A DNA stretch of 64,000 bases. Origin: JALORV01 sp963754065. GTDB taxonomy: Bacteria; Pseudomonadota; Gammaproteobacteria; Burkholderiales; Burkholderiaceae_F. Of the stretch, positions 44,978 to 54,052 are shown in pieces (position 1 is the stretch's first letter; each line of letters starts with the position of its first letter). The DNA is taken from positions 124,001 through 188,000 of the forward strand of contig CAVWFH010000008.1 of NCBI GenBank assembly GCA_963754065.1. The letters are read 5' to 3'. Both the position numbers and the translations under genes were made by a program. The notes under the pieces were generated by a model. The model saw only the letters and a list, made by a program, of their open reading frames with translations. It made no database searches and had not been told where the DNA came from.

Positions 44978-45523
44978 ATGAAGGCGCGCGAACGAGAGGA
45001 ATTGCTACAAGCGTTGAAGACGCGCTTCGAGGCAAACATGCATCGGCACAGAGGGATTGCATGGGCAAGCGTGCTGGCAAGGCTCCAAGGCAATCTTGTT
45101 GCAGTGAAGTCGCTAGGCGCGATGGAGGCGACCGGCGGTGAGCCGGACGTCATTAGTGCGCATGCGGAGGCCGACCCTTTCAGATTCTTCGATTGTTCCG
45201 CAGAAAGCCCACTAGGCCGCAGAAGTCTTTGCTACGACCGCGAAGCGCTGGACGCGCGCAAGGAGCACAAGCCGAGGAGTAGCGCGGTCGAGATGGCCGC
45301 AGCGATGGGAATCAAGCTGCTAACCGAAGTGCAATATCGAGAATTGCAGTCAGTCGGCGAGTTCGACACGAAGACTTCCAGCTGGATTGAGACGCCGGCG
45401 GACATTCGCTCGCTTGGCGGAGCCATCTTCTGCGACCGACGGTATGGCAAGGTTTTCGTTTATCACAACGGGGCCGAGTCGTACTACGCGGCCAGGGGTT
45501 TCCGCGGCTCACTACTGATCTGA
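44978..45523 (+). CDS. DUF4256 family protein
   Basis: 181 residues from ATG at 44978, matching DUF4256 almost end to end: LLQALKTRFEANMHRHRGIA, FFDCSAESPLGRRSLCYDRE, EHKPRSSAVEMAAAMGIKLL, FDTKTSSWIETPADIRSLGG and VYHNGAESYYAARGFRGSL. The family is widespread and of unknown function. Cytoplasmic, no signal. A stop-to-stop gap of 22 bases separates it from the convergent NTF2-like gene. Confidence 0.85.
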   Translation: MKAREREELLQALKTRFEANMHRHRGIAWASVLARLQGNLVAVKSLGAMEATGGEPDVISAHAEADPFRFFDCSAESPLGRRSLCYDREALDARKEHKPRSSAVEMAAAMGIKLLTEVQYRELQSVGEFDTKTSSWIETPADIRSLGGAIFCDRRYGKVFVYHNGAESYYAARGFRGSLLI

Positions 45524-45545
45524 GTTCACTGCACTCTGTTGCCAA

Positions 45546-45908
45546 TCAGGCCGACGCGTAGTGCACGTACGACTCGCGGACCACGCCGTCCTTGTCGAAG
45601 AACAACACCTCGATGACATGCGTGCCCGTGATGCCCTGGTAGTGGATCGCAATGCTGTCGACGCCGCGCAGCACGTCGAGCACGGTGAACTTGATGTGGT
45701 CGAACACCTCGAAGCCTTTCTTCACGTACGCACGCAGCGCCGCCTTGCCCTGTACGGTGCCGCTGGGGTCATGGCTCAGCCGAGCAATCAGCGGGGAGTG
45801 GAAGATCACGTCGTTGGTGTAGAAGGCCAGCACGCGATCGAGATCCTTTGACTCGAATGCGGCGACCCAACGCTTCACGTAGTCGGCAGTCTTCTCCATC
45901 GTCAGCAT
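45546..45908 (-). CDS. NTF2-like/SnoaL family protein
   Basis: 120 residues from ATG at 45908 with a strong GGAGGAGA ribosome site. A helical N-terminus (YVKRWVAAFESKDLDRVLAF), then DVIFHSPLIARLS, GKAALRAYVKKGFEVF and a curved beta sheet, as in SnoaL-like cone-shaped folds. These bind or isomerise small hydrophobic molecules. The substrate is unknown. A possible upstream extension to 46100 is not protein-like. Confidence 0.8.
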   Translation of the reverse strand: MLTMEKTADYVKRWVAAFESKDLDRVLAFYTNDVIFHSPLIARLSHDPSGTVQGKAALRAYVKKGFEVFDHIKFTVLDVLRGVDSIAIHYQGITGTHVIEVLFFDKDGVVRESYVHYASA

Positions 45909-46160
45909 CGATGTCTCCTCCGGTGTGGGTTGCGGCGGCCGGATCTTGGCCAAGCGTCGGCCAGTGTGCCACGCGCCACCCCACCGGTGGTAGTCGGCCA
46001 ACAGCGGCCATTGCCTACGGACCCCCAGTTCGCTTGGCAGCGGACAGCAGGCGATGATCCGATATGGCCGGTTGTGGAGTTCCCAGGATTCAGTGGACAC
46101 GGTCGCGACTCTCTGGGGCCGCGACCGAAGCGCGCGTGCTTCTTGCCCGCAGCTATAGAA

Positions 46161-47333
46161 CTACTTTGCGCTTCGCTCAGGTCCTGTTGTCCACGGATAG
46201 CCGCCCTTGGCGCGCTCGAATCCAAGCTCGAGCAGCTTGCGCATGTAGGCGGGGTCGAATTTCTCGCTTGGACGATCCCTGAACGATGCGGGAATGTAGG
46301 CCAGGTTGTAATTCAGACCATCCCTTTGCGTGAGCAGATAGATCTGGGCGAGGTCACCGATTCCTTGTGTGCGGATCAGCGAATCGACGGTACGCATAAG
46401 GATCGGCACGATTCGACGCGTCACGCCCTCCCAGGCGAGCTCGCCATGCGCGTTGCTGATGATGTACAAGGACGGACGGCCCTGGATGCCGAGCCGGCGC
46501 TCCACCGCCTTCCAGTCCAGCCCACTCGGGTAAACAAATACCTGTGCGGTTACACCGCCGTCGACGTGGATCTCATCGAAGGAGCGACCGTTCGCCTCTA
46601 CGTCGATCATGACTGGCGGAAAAATCCCCGGAATCGATGCCGACGCCAAGATCACGTTGTGAATCAGGACCCGCGCACGAGGTGATCCGCTGGCTGCAAT
46701 CCGCGTGACGTTCCAGGTAACCGGACGTGCAGCATCCAAGTTGGTCGTGCCGACCAGCAAAGACCGTCCACGACGGTATTCCCCCGCAAGCTCTGCGATC
46801 ACCTCGTCGTTGATGTATTGCTCGATCAGCCGTCGCAAAGGGGCGGAACTCGTTGCAGAATCATTTCGCAGAATGTCGAGCAAGCCGCGCGGCTCGACCA
46901 GATCGGATGTCGACAGGTTTGTGTAGAGCTTACGCAGCGTCTCGTCGTACTTGGGGCCGAGGAATGCAAAGGGGGCGATCAACGCACCGGTACTGATTCC
47001 GGTGACGATGGTGAACTCCGGACGTGTGCCGTGCGCAGTCCATCCAATCAGCACTCCCGCCCCATAAGCCCCGTCGGCGCCTCCACCTGAGAGGGCAAGA
47101 TAGTTATGTGGGCGATTGCTGATGCCTCCGAAATTGCTTGCGATAGCGGAATCGGGAAGCTTCAGCCAGGTATCGAAGCCGGCTGGCCGGGCATCGCCCC
47201 AGTAGCGAGCGCCAGGGACTCCCGGTATCGAGGCGGCGTCCGCGTACTCTTCTGGAAGTGGAGAAACCCGAGAGGGAGCCGACGCGCATGCGGTCAGAAG
47301 GGCGGCAGCAAGCAAGGCAGTAAGACGGTGCAC
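46161..47333 (-). CDS. Patatin-like phospholipase lipoprotein
   Basis: 390 residues from GTG at 47333, next to an AGGAGA ribosome site. The signal VHRLTALLAAALLTACAS has a lipobox, so it is an envelope lipoprotein. Patatin motifs: LALSGGGADGAYGAGV, nucleophile Ser in VTGISTGALIAPF, and the catalytic Asp in IHVDGGVTAQVF. Unlike the patatin at 35167 it is secreted, so it acts on extracytoplasmic lipids. Divergent from the TctC-like gene. Confidence 0.88.
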   Translation of the reverse strand: MHRLTALLAAALLTACASAPSRVSPLPEEYADAASIPGVPGARYWGDARPAGFDTWLKLPDSAIASNFGGISNRPHNYLALSGGGADGAYGAGVLIGWTAHGTRPEFTIVTGISTGALIAPFAFLGPKYDETLRKLYTNLSTSDLVEPRGLLDILRNDSATSSAPLRRLIEQYINDEVIAELAGEYRRGRSLLVGTTNLDAARPVTWNVTRIAASGSPRARVLIHNVILASASIPGIFPPVMIDVEANGRSFDEIHVDGGVTAQVFVYPSGLDWKAVERRLGIQGRPSLYIISNAHGELAWEGVTRRIVPILMRTVDSLIRTQGIGDLAQIYLLTQRDGLNYNLAYIPASFRDRPSEKFDPAYMRKLLELGFERAKGGYPWTTGPERSAK

Positions 47334-47646
47334 ATTGTCTCCTATGCAGTCGGCGGCGGTGAGCGAAATCGCGGAATCTGAAATTATCTCCGAGTGCAAA
47401 ATTCACCCGGGTCGCTCGCAGGCAAGCTTCGATGGACTGAATGCGGCCAGGAGCGGTAGTTGGTCCAACTGCGCTAAAGCGGTCAGTGAACGGGTAAATG
47501 GCCACTGAGTGGGAACGTCAGAAAGCGGCCGTCATCGACCAAGCAGCAGCGCATCTACGCCTCGACATACCGCATCACCGTTCCCGCTCGCTAACTCGAT
47601 GAGGAAATCGGCAGGAACTCAGAGTTTCCATGGGAACATCTTCGTC
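47334..47646 (+). other. Divergent intergenic region, patatin lipoprotein/TctC-like
   Basis: 313 bases, presumably holding divergent promoters. A near-palindrome GTTTCCATGGGAAC lies about 20 bases before the TctC-like start. No gene or clear promoter pair is visible. Confidence 0.4.
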
Positions 47647-48612
47647 ATGAAACGGTTTGCGCAAGGCATTCTTCTCACCTGCGCGCTCATCTGGCTGCCC
47701 GCCACCGCCCAGGCCCAGCCGTTCCCCACCGGCCCGATAAGTCTTGTGGTTCCGCTTGCCCCGGGTGACGCTGCAGACATTGCCGCGCGCGCCCTTGGCG
47801 AAGATATCTCAAGACAACTGAAGACGCCGGTGCTCACGATCAATCGTCCGGGCGCCGGGGGCGCGGTCGGCACCAACTCCGTCGTCCAGGCCAGACGGGA
47901 CGGTTACACGATTCTGTTTGCGCAAAACAGCGCGCTCACCTTTCGTGCCGTTCTCGACCCAAAATCGGTCACCTACGATGCGCTCCGGGATCTGGTGCCA
48001 CTCGGCACCGCCTCACGCACGCCGACCATCCTCGTCGTGCGCAGCGACGCACCGTACAGGAACTTCGCAGAGTTCATCGATTACTCGAAGAAGAATCCGG
48101 GCCGGGTGCGTATTGGTCACCCCGGCTCCGGCTCAGTCGGTGATTTCTGCGTGCAATTGATCAACGCGCTAACAGGTTCGGAGCTCGTGCCGGTTCCCTA
48201 TACCGGCGCTGCCCCCGCCATCGTCGCATTGCGCGGAGAACACATCGAGGGGGTCGTGCTGTCGCTCGGTGCGCTGAGCGCTCACATCAAGTCAGGGGCG
48301 TTCCGGGGTCTCGCCGCTTCGAGCCGATTTCCTGAGTTTGTCGACATACCCACGCTGCGCGAGCTCGGCTATCAAGAGGAACTGTTCGGCATCTGGTTCA
48401 GCTTTCTCGCGCCGGCAGGGATCCCCGAAGACGCGAGGAAAGTCCTCGTCGGCGCGATCGAACAGGCGGTCAAAGCTCCGGCGATCACGGCGAGACTGGC
48501 GTCGCTCGGCATCTTGCAGAGTTACGCCACACCCGAGCAGACCGCGGCCGAGATCCGCGCGGAGTTCAAGCGGGCAGGCGAGATAGCCAAGAAGACCGGT
48601 TTGGTCAAATGA
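47647..48612 (+). CDS. TctC/Bug-family periplasmic solute-binding protein
   Basis: 321 residues. The signal peptide MKRFAQGILLTCALIWLPAT and ending AQAQ precede the family start PTGPISLVVPLAPGDAADIA, then INRPGAGGAVGTNSVVQA and PYTGAAPAIVALRGEHIEGV. These proteins bind carboxylates for tripartite tricarboxylate transporters; huge numbers of them are stand-alone in Burkholderiales, as here, with no tctA/tctB nearby. The ligand is unknown. Confidence 0.92.
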   Translation: MKRFAQGILLTCALIWLPATAQAQPFPTGPISLVVPLAPGDAADIAARALGEDISRQLKTPVLTINRPGAGGAVGTNSVVQARRDGYTILFAQNSALTFRAVLDPKSVTYDALRDLVPLGTASRTPTILVVRSDAPYRNFAEFIDYSKKNPGRVRIGHPGSGSVGDFCVQLINALTGSELVPVPYTGAAPAIVALRGEHIEGVVLSLGALSAHIKSGAFRGLAASSRFPEFVDIPTLRELGYQEELFGIWFSFLAPAGIPEDARKVLVGAIEQAVKAPAITARLASLGILQSYATPEQTAAEIRAEFKRAGEIAKKTGLVK

Positions 48613-48761
48613 AGCTGTTCATGCAGGCGCGGAAAGAGATTCAGTGCAGCAGGCCTGCCGCGGGGGCGCGCGCATCCGGCACCACGTCGCAGACTTACCG
48701 CCGCGGCTCATATTGAACCGTTTGGCGGTCGCAGAGTGCACACTAATTCTGGAGCATCAAA

Positions 48762-49581
48762 GTGAGCAAGCCGGATCCGTATTTTCTCGGCTACCGACAG
48801 GCCGAGCAGGAACGACTGGAGCAACAATCGCACCAGCTCGCTCACGAATCAGAGTGGCTATTCGAGCAGATTGGCGTTCGCGAGGGGTGGCGAGTGGTCG
48901 AGATCGGCTGCGGCCCGCGAGGCTGCCTCGATCTTCTCTCCAAGCGCGTCGGTGGCGCGGGAAGGGTAGTTGGGGTGGAACGAAGTACCGAGCAAGTGGA
49001 ACGCGCCCGGCACTTCGTCTCCGATCAGCCAGTTGATGAACGTCGAAGTCCTTGATGCGGATGCTCGCGCCACAGCACTTCCCGAGAAGACGTTCGATCT
49101 CGCAACGGCGCGCCTGGTTCTTGTGAATGTGCCGCGACCGGAGGAGATCGTTGCGGAGATGATCCGTCTCGTGAAGCCTGGCGGCGTCATCGCCCTACAT
49201 GAGCCGGATTCATCGGCGCAGCGATGCGATCCTCCTCTCGCCGCTCAGACACGTCTCTTGCAGATTCTGAACACCTATGCGGAGATGAACGGTATTGATC
49301 GATCTATCGGTCTCCGAACGCCGCGGCTGCTGCGAGAGTTGGGCCTCCTCGATGTCCGTGTGAACCCTCTGGTTCACGTGTATCCCCCAGGCCACGCACG
49401 TCGCATGCTGTTACTCGAGTTCGTCGAGAACGCGCGGAGTCGAATCTTGGAGAAGGAGCTGATTGAGGAAGCTGAGCTCGATGAACTCATGGCGGCACTA
49501 AGGCAGCACCTGGAGAATCCCTCCACACTGGTCGTCTCCTCGCTCTTCCTTCAGACGTGGGGACGGATGCCGGAGCGGTAG
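48762..49581 (+). pseudogene. Class I SAM methyltransferase (UbiE-like), one frame break
   Basis: A GTG start with GGAG upstream. SAM motif I is VVEIGCGPRGCLDLLSKRVG, then ARHFVSDQ; the frame must lose one base at about 49029-49030 to continue QLMNVEVLDADARATALPEK, ARLVLVNVPRPEEIV and MIRLVKPGGVIALHEPD. Restored length is 272 residues. The substrate is unknown. As written the gene ends early, but both halves are well conserved, so assembly error or very recent loss. Confidence 0.8.
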
Positions 49582-50018
49582 TCAGCGCCGCCCAGCAATG
49601 TGCTGCACTTGAAGCGGCCGAGTGGCGCTGCATCGTGGCGTGATGGCGTCAGGATTTGCTTCGGCCAGTGCTCAGCGGCCGCTAGGCCGCGCAGGTGAGC
49701 ACCGAGCCGTTTAACGTCTGCTATCGGCGTCAAATTCGCGTCCGCTTTACGGCGACGCGTATGTCTGCTCGGGGTCGGGTTGTGCCGATAGGCGACTCCC
49801 GACGATAGTCACTCGATTGCCGGTTGCTTTCGGGTGCTGAAAACGCGTCGGCGGTGCGACGAACGCAATGTCAGCAGTGGTTTGGTCTCGGTCGATGCAA
49901 GCGTCAACCTGGCAGCGGTCAAGGACTTCCGACCTCCGAGTTCTATCTAACCCGCCCGCGCAGCCACCCAGCCCCGGCAGGGTTACAGTCCGCGCGCCTG
50001 CCTCGCTTGATCCGTAGC
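49582..50018 (+). other. Intergenic region, no gene recognised
   Basis: 437 bases between the methyltransferase remnant and the papain/C39-like gene (both stop towards it). Open frames here lack protein-like composition. It may be an old deletion scar, but no repeat or mobile element ends were seen. Confidence 0.45.
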
Positions 50019-51128
50019 TCACGACAAGTCGACAGCGATCCGGCGTGCCGGGCGATCTCGGTGGGTCGCGCTTTCGATGGCGAGGTGGCTGAAATCAGTC
50101 ACGACGTCGGCGCGCTCGAGCGAACCCATGAAGGCATGCACACAGCGAACGCCGTCGGATTCATTCGGATCTGCGTCTTTCGCCTTGAGCAATGCGCGTG
50201 GGTCGCGAAGACTCCATAGCGCGGCGGCGATCTCGACATATTGGTTCCGGTCGGGAGCCGGCGCAAAGCTGGCCATGAAGCTCTTTGCAAGATCGAGCGC
50301 CAGCATGAAGTTCCCGATCGTCCAGTCCTGGGTCAGAAGCAGCGACGCGCGCCTGACTTTCCCGGCTGGATCGCATTCGACTTCCAGCGCGATGTCCTGC
50401 TGGAACGCACCGGGTGCAAAGGTTCGTTGTGTACGGTCGCCAGCGGCGCGTTCGTCAAGCTGCTTCAGGCGAAAGAACTTGACGAACTCGCTGTCCTTCC
50501 ACGAGTCGTAGCGGATGTCGAAGTCCTGACCCCGCACCCGCGCCCACTGGCTCGGAAAGATGAAGGCGGCAAACGCGACGCGTTCGAGCTCCTGCGCGGT
50601 CACGCTCCAGCGATTTCCTTCGGGCTGGGCATCGACCCCGGCCGGATTGTTTTCCTTCGCGAGCAGCGAGCGCTCGGGCCACGGGTCGTGATAAATGAAG
50701 CGATCGCGCCCACGGTCGTAGGCCGTGATGCGGATGCAGTGCCCGGTCTTTCCGTCATGGTAGGCGAGCGGTACGTTGACTTCCCCGTTGGCCGCCTGGA
50801 TCGTCTCGAGCGCCTCGATGATCTGTATTGCCTTGCAGTTCACGAGCCGCGAGATGCGCTTTGTCGAGGCAGTGGGCAATGGGCGGGCAAGAAGGCAATA
50901 CGGTTCGATGCCGAAGAGCGTATGGACGAGCCAGATCTGCTCGATCGTCGCACCGCCGCCTTTGGGGTCGGCGTAGATGCCAGCGTTTTCCGGCAGGACG
51001 GCGAACTGCTCATACGCACGCTCGATGAGCCGGGCCCACTCGGGATTGTTGCGACGGGCCTGTTCGAACACCTCGGGCGCTGGAGTGGAAGGCATTCCGC
51101 CAAAACGCGGCTCTGCATCGTTGGACAT
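50019..51128 (-). CDS. Uncharacterised protein with a C39/papain-like segment
   Basis: 369 residues from ATG at 51128 after a strong GAGGAGGA site. The N-terminal region has Asn/Glu-rich helices. The middle reads VNCKAIQIIEALETIQAANG, then GKTGHCIRITAYDRGRDRFI and YHDPWPERSLL: a His-then-Asp-Pro arrangement like that of C39-type bacteriocin leader peptidases and papain-like folds. I cannot see the usual catalytic Cys-Gly motif; Cys in VNCKAIQ is a weak candidate. There is no signal peptide. It is divergent from the zincin-CHAT gene and may be its partner or target. Confidence 0.6.
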   Translation of the reverse strand: MSNDAEPRFGGMPSTPAPEVFEQARRNNPEWARLIERAYEQFAVLPENAGIYADPKGGGATIEQIWLVHTLFGIEPYCLLARPLPTASTKRISRLVNCKAIQIIEALETIQAANGEVNVPLAYHDGKTGHCIRITAYDRGRDRFIYHDPWPERSLLAKENNPAGVDAQPEGNRWSVTAQELERVAFAAFIFPSQWARVRGQDFDIRYDSWKDSEFVKFFRLKQLDERAAGDRTQRTFAPGAFQQDIALEVECDPAGKVRRASLLLTQDWTIGNFMLALDLAKSFMASFAPAPDRNQYVEIAAALWSLRDPRALLKAKDADPNESDGVRCVHAFMGSLERADVVTDFSHLAIESATHRDRPARRIAVDLS

Positions 51129-51339
51129 GACGCACGTCCTCCTCGGTGACCGTTGCTGAAGCGGAAGGGCGCAGGCGATTGCGCACCCTGCGGCCCCGTC
51201 CGGGGCCATTGTGGCAGCGCGTCCCTCCGGCCGGTTGAAAACGCTCTGGTTCTGCGATCGGTCAAGACGCGGAACTTGGCAGCCTGATCAAAATGGGAAC
51301 ATGATTTGGTGTCGACCACGCCACTGATTCACACTGCTC

Positions 51340-54036
51340 ATGTCCAAGATCGTCTGCAGGCCGAGGGCACTCACGCCGACCCAGGCGGCAAAGGTTCTAC
51401 GTCGCAGCATCGAGATCAATCCGGCCAACGCGGATGAGCAGCGCGTCCTTGCCCGTACACCGGTCGGTCGGCGCGGCGGGCCCCGGCGCCTCGCGGTCGT
51501 GATCGGACACAAGTGGCCCGAGACCGGCGTTCGGCTGACCGTACAGTTCCTCGACAGTCCATCGCGCGACCTGCGCGCCCGCATCCTGCTGCACATGAAT
51601 GCCTGGTCGAAGACCACGAACGTGCAGTTCGTGGAGACCGCAAGCGTAGGGCAGGTGCGCATTGCACGGCTCGATGAGCCCGACGACATGGCGGGCTACT
51701 GGTCGTATGTCGGAACGGAGATCCTCGGGATCGAGGAAGATCAGCCGACCTTCAACCTCGAGGGCTTCACGATGCGCACGCCCGAGGCGGAGTTCCGACG
51801 CGTGGTGCGGCACGAGGCCGGTCACACGCTGGGATTCGAGCACGAGCACATGCGCGCCGAGCTCATCAAGAAGATCGACCGGCGCAAGGCCTTCGCGTAC
51901 TTCGACCGTACCGAAGGCTGGACCGCACAGGAGACCCTCGAGCAGGTCCTGACGCCGCTCGCCAAGTCGTCGATCATGGGGACGACCGAGTCCGATCCGC
52001 ACTCGGTCATGTGCTACCAGATCCCCGGCGAAATCACGAAGGACGGCAAGACCATTCCGGGCGGCAAGGACATCACCGCCAAGGACTACGCGTTCGCCGC
52101 GACCATCTACCCGCGTGCCAGGCCTGCGCGGGACACAACGGCGACCTCGCCTGACAGCGCGACATCGGTCCCTGCGGTCTGGACGCCACCGGCCCTCGTG
52201 ACGCTGCCCACCGTCCTGGCGCCGGCCTTGGACGGCGACACCTTCCACATTGTCGTCATGGATCGGTTCGAGCCCGACGTGGCGGGGTCGGCTGCGGCGG
52301 CGAGGCGGCAAAAGTACGCGCGCGTCTTCGCAACCTACGGTGGTGCCCGGGTCACCATTCCGATGCGACTCAATACCGACAAGGGCGAAGAGCACACGCG
52401 ATTCCGCGCGATCATCGACATGCATGAGCGCATCAAGGCGTACACCAACCGGGATACGGGCACGCTGCCCAACGACGCGCAGCTGATCGCCTTCGGCACG
52501 GATCTGTTCGAGACGCTCTTCCAGGGTGACGTGCGGCGCTTGTACGACGAGGCGCGCTCGCGGCAGCACGGCCGCAAGCTCGATTTCGTCTTCACGTCGA
52601 TGGTGTCGTGGATCGCGGAGAAACCCTGGGAGTTCGCCTACGACGCATCACGCCGCAGCTTCCTCGCCACCGAAGACATCCACTTCGTCCGCAATGTTCT
52701 GACCGCCATTCCCGCCGATGTGATCCCGCCGCGCGCGGGGCCGCTGCGGATCCTGGTGGCGTCGGCCCAGCCGGCGGGTTTTGGGCGCCTCTCGGTCGAG
52801 CAGGAACTCGAAGTCATCCGACGCGGATTCGATCCGCTGATTGACGCGGGGCTGGCCGAGGTCGAGGTGCTGCCCCGCGCCACGCCGAGCAGCATCCACG
52901 CACGGCTGTCCACGGGCAGCTTCACCATCGTGCACTTCATCGGCCATGGCGTGTTCAACGACAGGACGCAGGAAGGCTCGCTGGTGTTCGAAGATGCCTC
53001 CGGCGGCGAGTACCTGCTCGGCGAACGCTCGGTGCGCGAGATCTTTTGCCAGCGTGGGGTCACGCTGGTGTTCCTGAACGCGTGCCAGACGGGCTCCGGC
53101 GGTCGCGCCGACTTCAACAAGGGCGTGGCGCAGTCGCTCGTGGCGCATGGCCTGCCGGCGCTGGTCGCCAACCAGTACAGCGTGCTGGATTCGTCGGCCA
53201 CCCAGTTTGCACAGCACTTCTACTGGGCGCTGGCACAGGGAATGACGATCGGGCAGGCGTCCCGCGAAGCACGCATTGCTGTCAACTACTCGCTGCAGGG
53301 CGAGATGATCGACTGGGCGGTTCCGGTCGTGTACGCCCGCAATCCGAACATGACGCTGTCGGCTCGACCGCGGGGGCTCACCGAACCCGCTTCGACCCAG
53401 GTGCGCGCGAAGAGCCGCCGCACCCTCATGCCCCGGTCGGTCGAGGTCGGGGTCTGGGACATCGACAACGTCTTCCCGTCTCTGAAGGACACGCTGGCAC
53501 GCCTGACGGGGGCGCAGGAGCAATTCGGTTTCGATCTGGTGGATCTCTCGGCCCCGATCGATGCGTGGGACCTTGAGCAGAGGGCCGACGACGGCACGCC
53601 GTATCTGTGGGCGGAAAAACTCGCGAAGCGGCTGGGCCGCGTGCCGCTGGAACTCCACGTGAACGTTCTGGCCTGTGTCACGCGGCACTGGATGCGCGAT
53701 GACGAGACCCTCAATATCTACGGCTGGTGGCCGGAAAAGGGCGAGGGGCCCGTGGTGATCTTCTCGGTGGCCGGCTTCGATGAGCTGCCGCCGGCAGGCC
53801 CTGAAACCGACCGCGCGATTGCGAACGTGCTGGTGTCCGGCCTGGCCGGCTATCTCGGCGGGATTGACGCGCATGAGCGTGGCGCGAAGGATTGTCCGAT
53901 GGCCGCCAATGACGCGCGTGACCTGAAGCACATAGTGGGGCGGCAGCTGTTCGACCGCAGTTGCCGGGCGAAGCTGGCCAAGGTGATCCCGGACAAGCTG
54001 CCGGCTCTCGACGCATTGCTGAAGGTCTTCCGCTGA
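51340..54036 (+). CDS. Astacin-like zincin fused to a CHAT caspase-like protease
   Basis: 898 residues. An N-terminal metzincin (about 60-260) has H158-E-x2-H162-x2-G-x2-H168 in RHEAGHTLGFEHEHMR and Met-turn SVMCYQIP (222-229), like astacins. After a Pro/Thr linker (260-300) and a middle domain of unknown type comes a CHAT domain (about 465-675): His536 in TIVHFIGHGVF and Cys582 in VFLNACQTGSGG. The C-terminal 200 residues (VEVGVWDIDNVFPSLKDTLA onward) are unassigned, with conserved CPMAANDARDLKHIVG. There is no signal peptide, so both proteases act inside the cell. It is followed after 16 bases by an SGNH hydrolase gene. Confidence 0.88.
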   Translation: MSKIVCRPRALTPTQAAKVLRRSIEINPANADEQRVLARTPVGRRGGPRRLAVVIGHKWPETGVRLTVQFLDSPSRDLRARILLHMNAWSKTTNVQFVETASVGQVRIARLDEPDDMAGYWSYVGTEILGIEEDQPTFNLEGFTMRTPEAEFRRVVRHEAGHTLGFEHEHMRAELIKKIDRRKAFAYFDRTEGWTAQETLEQVLTPLAKSSIMGTTESDPHSVMCYQIPGEITKDGKTIPGGKDITAKDYAFAATIYPRARPARDTTATSPDSATSVPAVWTPPALVTLPTVLAPALDGDTFHIVVMDRFEPDVAGSAAAARRQKYARVFATYGGARVTIPMRLNTDKGEEHTRFRAIIDMHERIKAYTNRDTGTLPNDAQLIAFGTDLFETLFQGDVRRLYDEARSRQHGRKLDFVFTSMVSWIAEKPWEFAYDASRRSFLATEDIHFVRNVLTAIPADVIPPRAGPLRILVASAQPAGFGRLSVEQELEVIRRGFDPLIDAGLAEVEVLPRATPSSIHARLSTGSFTIVHFIGHGVFNDRTQEGSLVFEDASGGEYLLGERSVREIFCQRGVTLVFLNACQTGSGGRADFNKGVAQSLVAHGLPALVANQYSVLDSSATQFAQHFYWALAQGMTIGQASREARIAVNYSLQGEMIDWAVPVVYARNPNMTLSARPRGLTEPASTQVRAKSRRTLMPRSVEVGVWDIDNVFPSLKDTLARLTGAQEQFGFDLVDLSAPIDAWDLEQRADDGTPYLWAEKLAKRLGRVPLELHVNVLACVTRHWMRDDETLNIYGWWPEKGEGPVVIFSVAGFDELPPAGPETDRAIANVLVSGLAGYLGGIDAHERGAKDCPMAANDARDLKHIVGRQLFDRSCRAKLAKVIPDKLPALDALLKVFR

Positions 54037-54052
54037 AAGCGAGGTAATGCAC

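Noticed and set aside
49747..50022. Open frame left of the papain/C39-like gene
   Set aside because: No recognisable domain or ribosome site; overlaps the end of the real gene.
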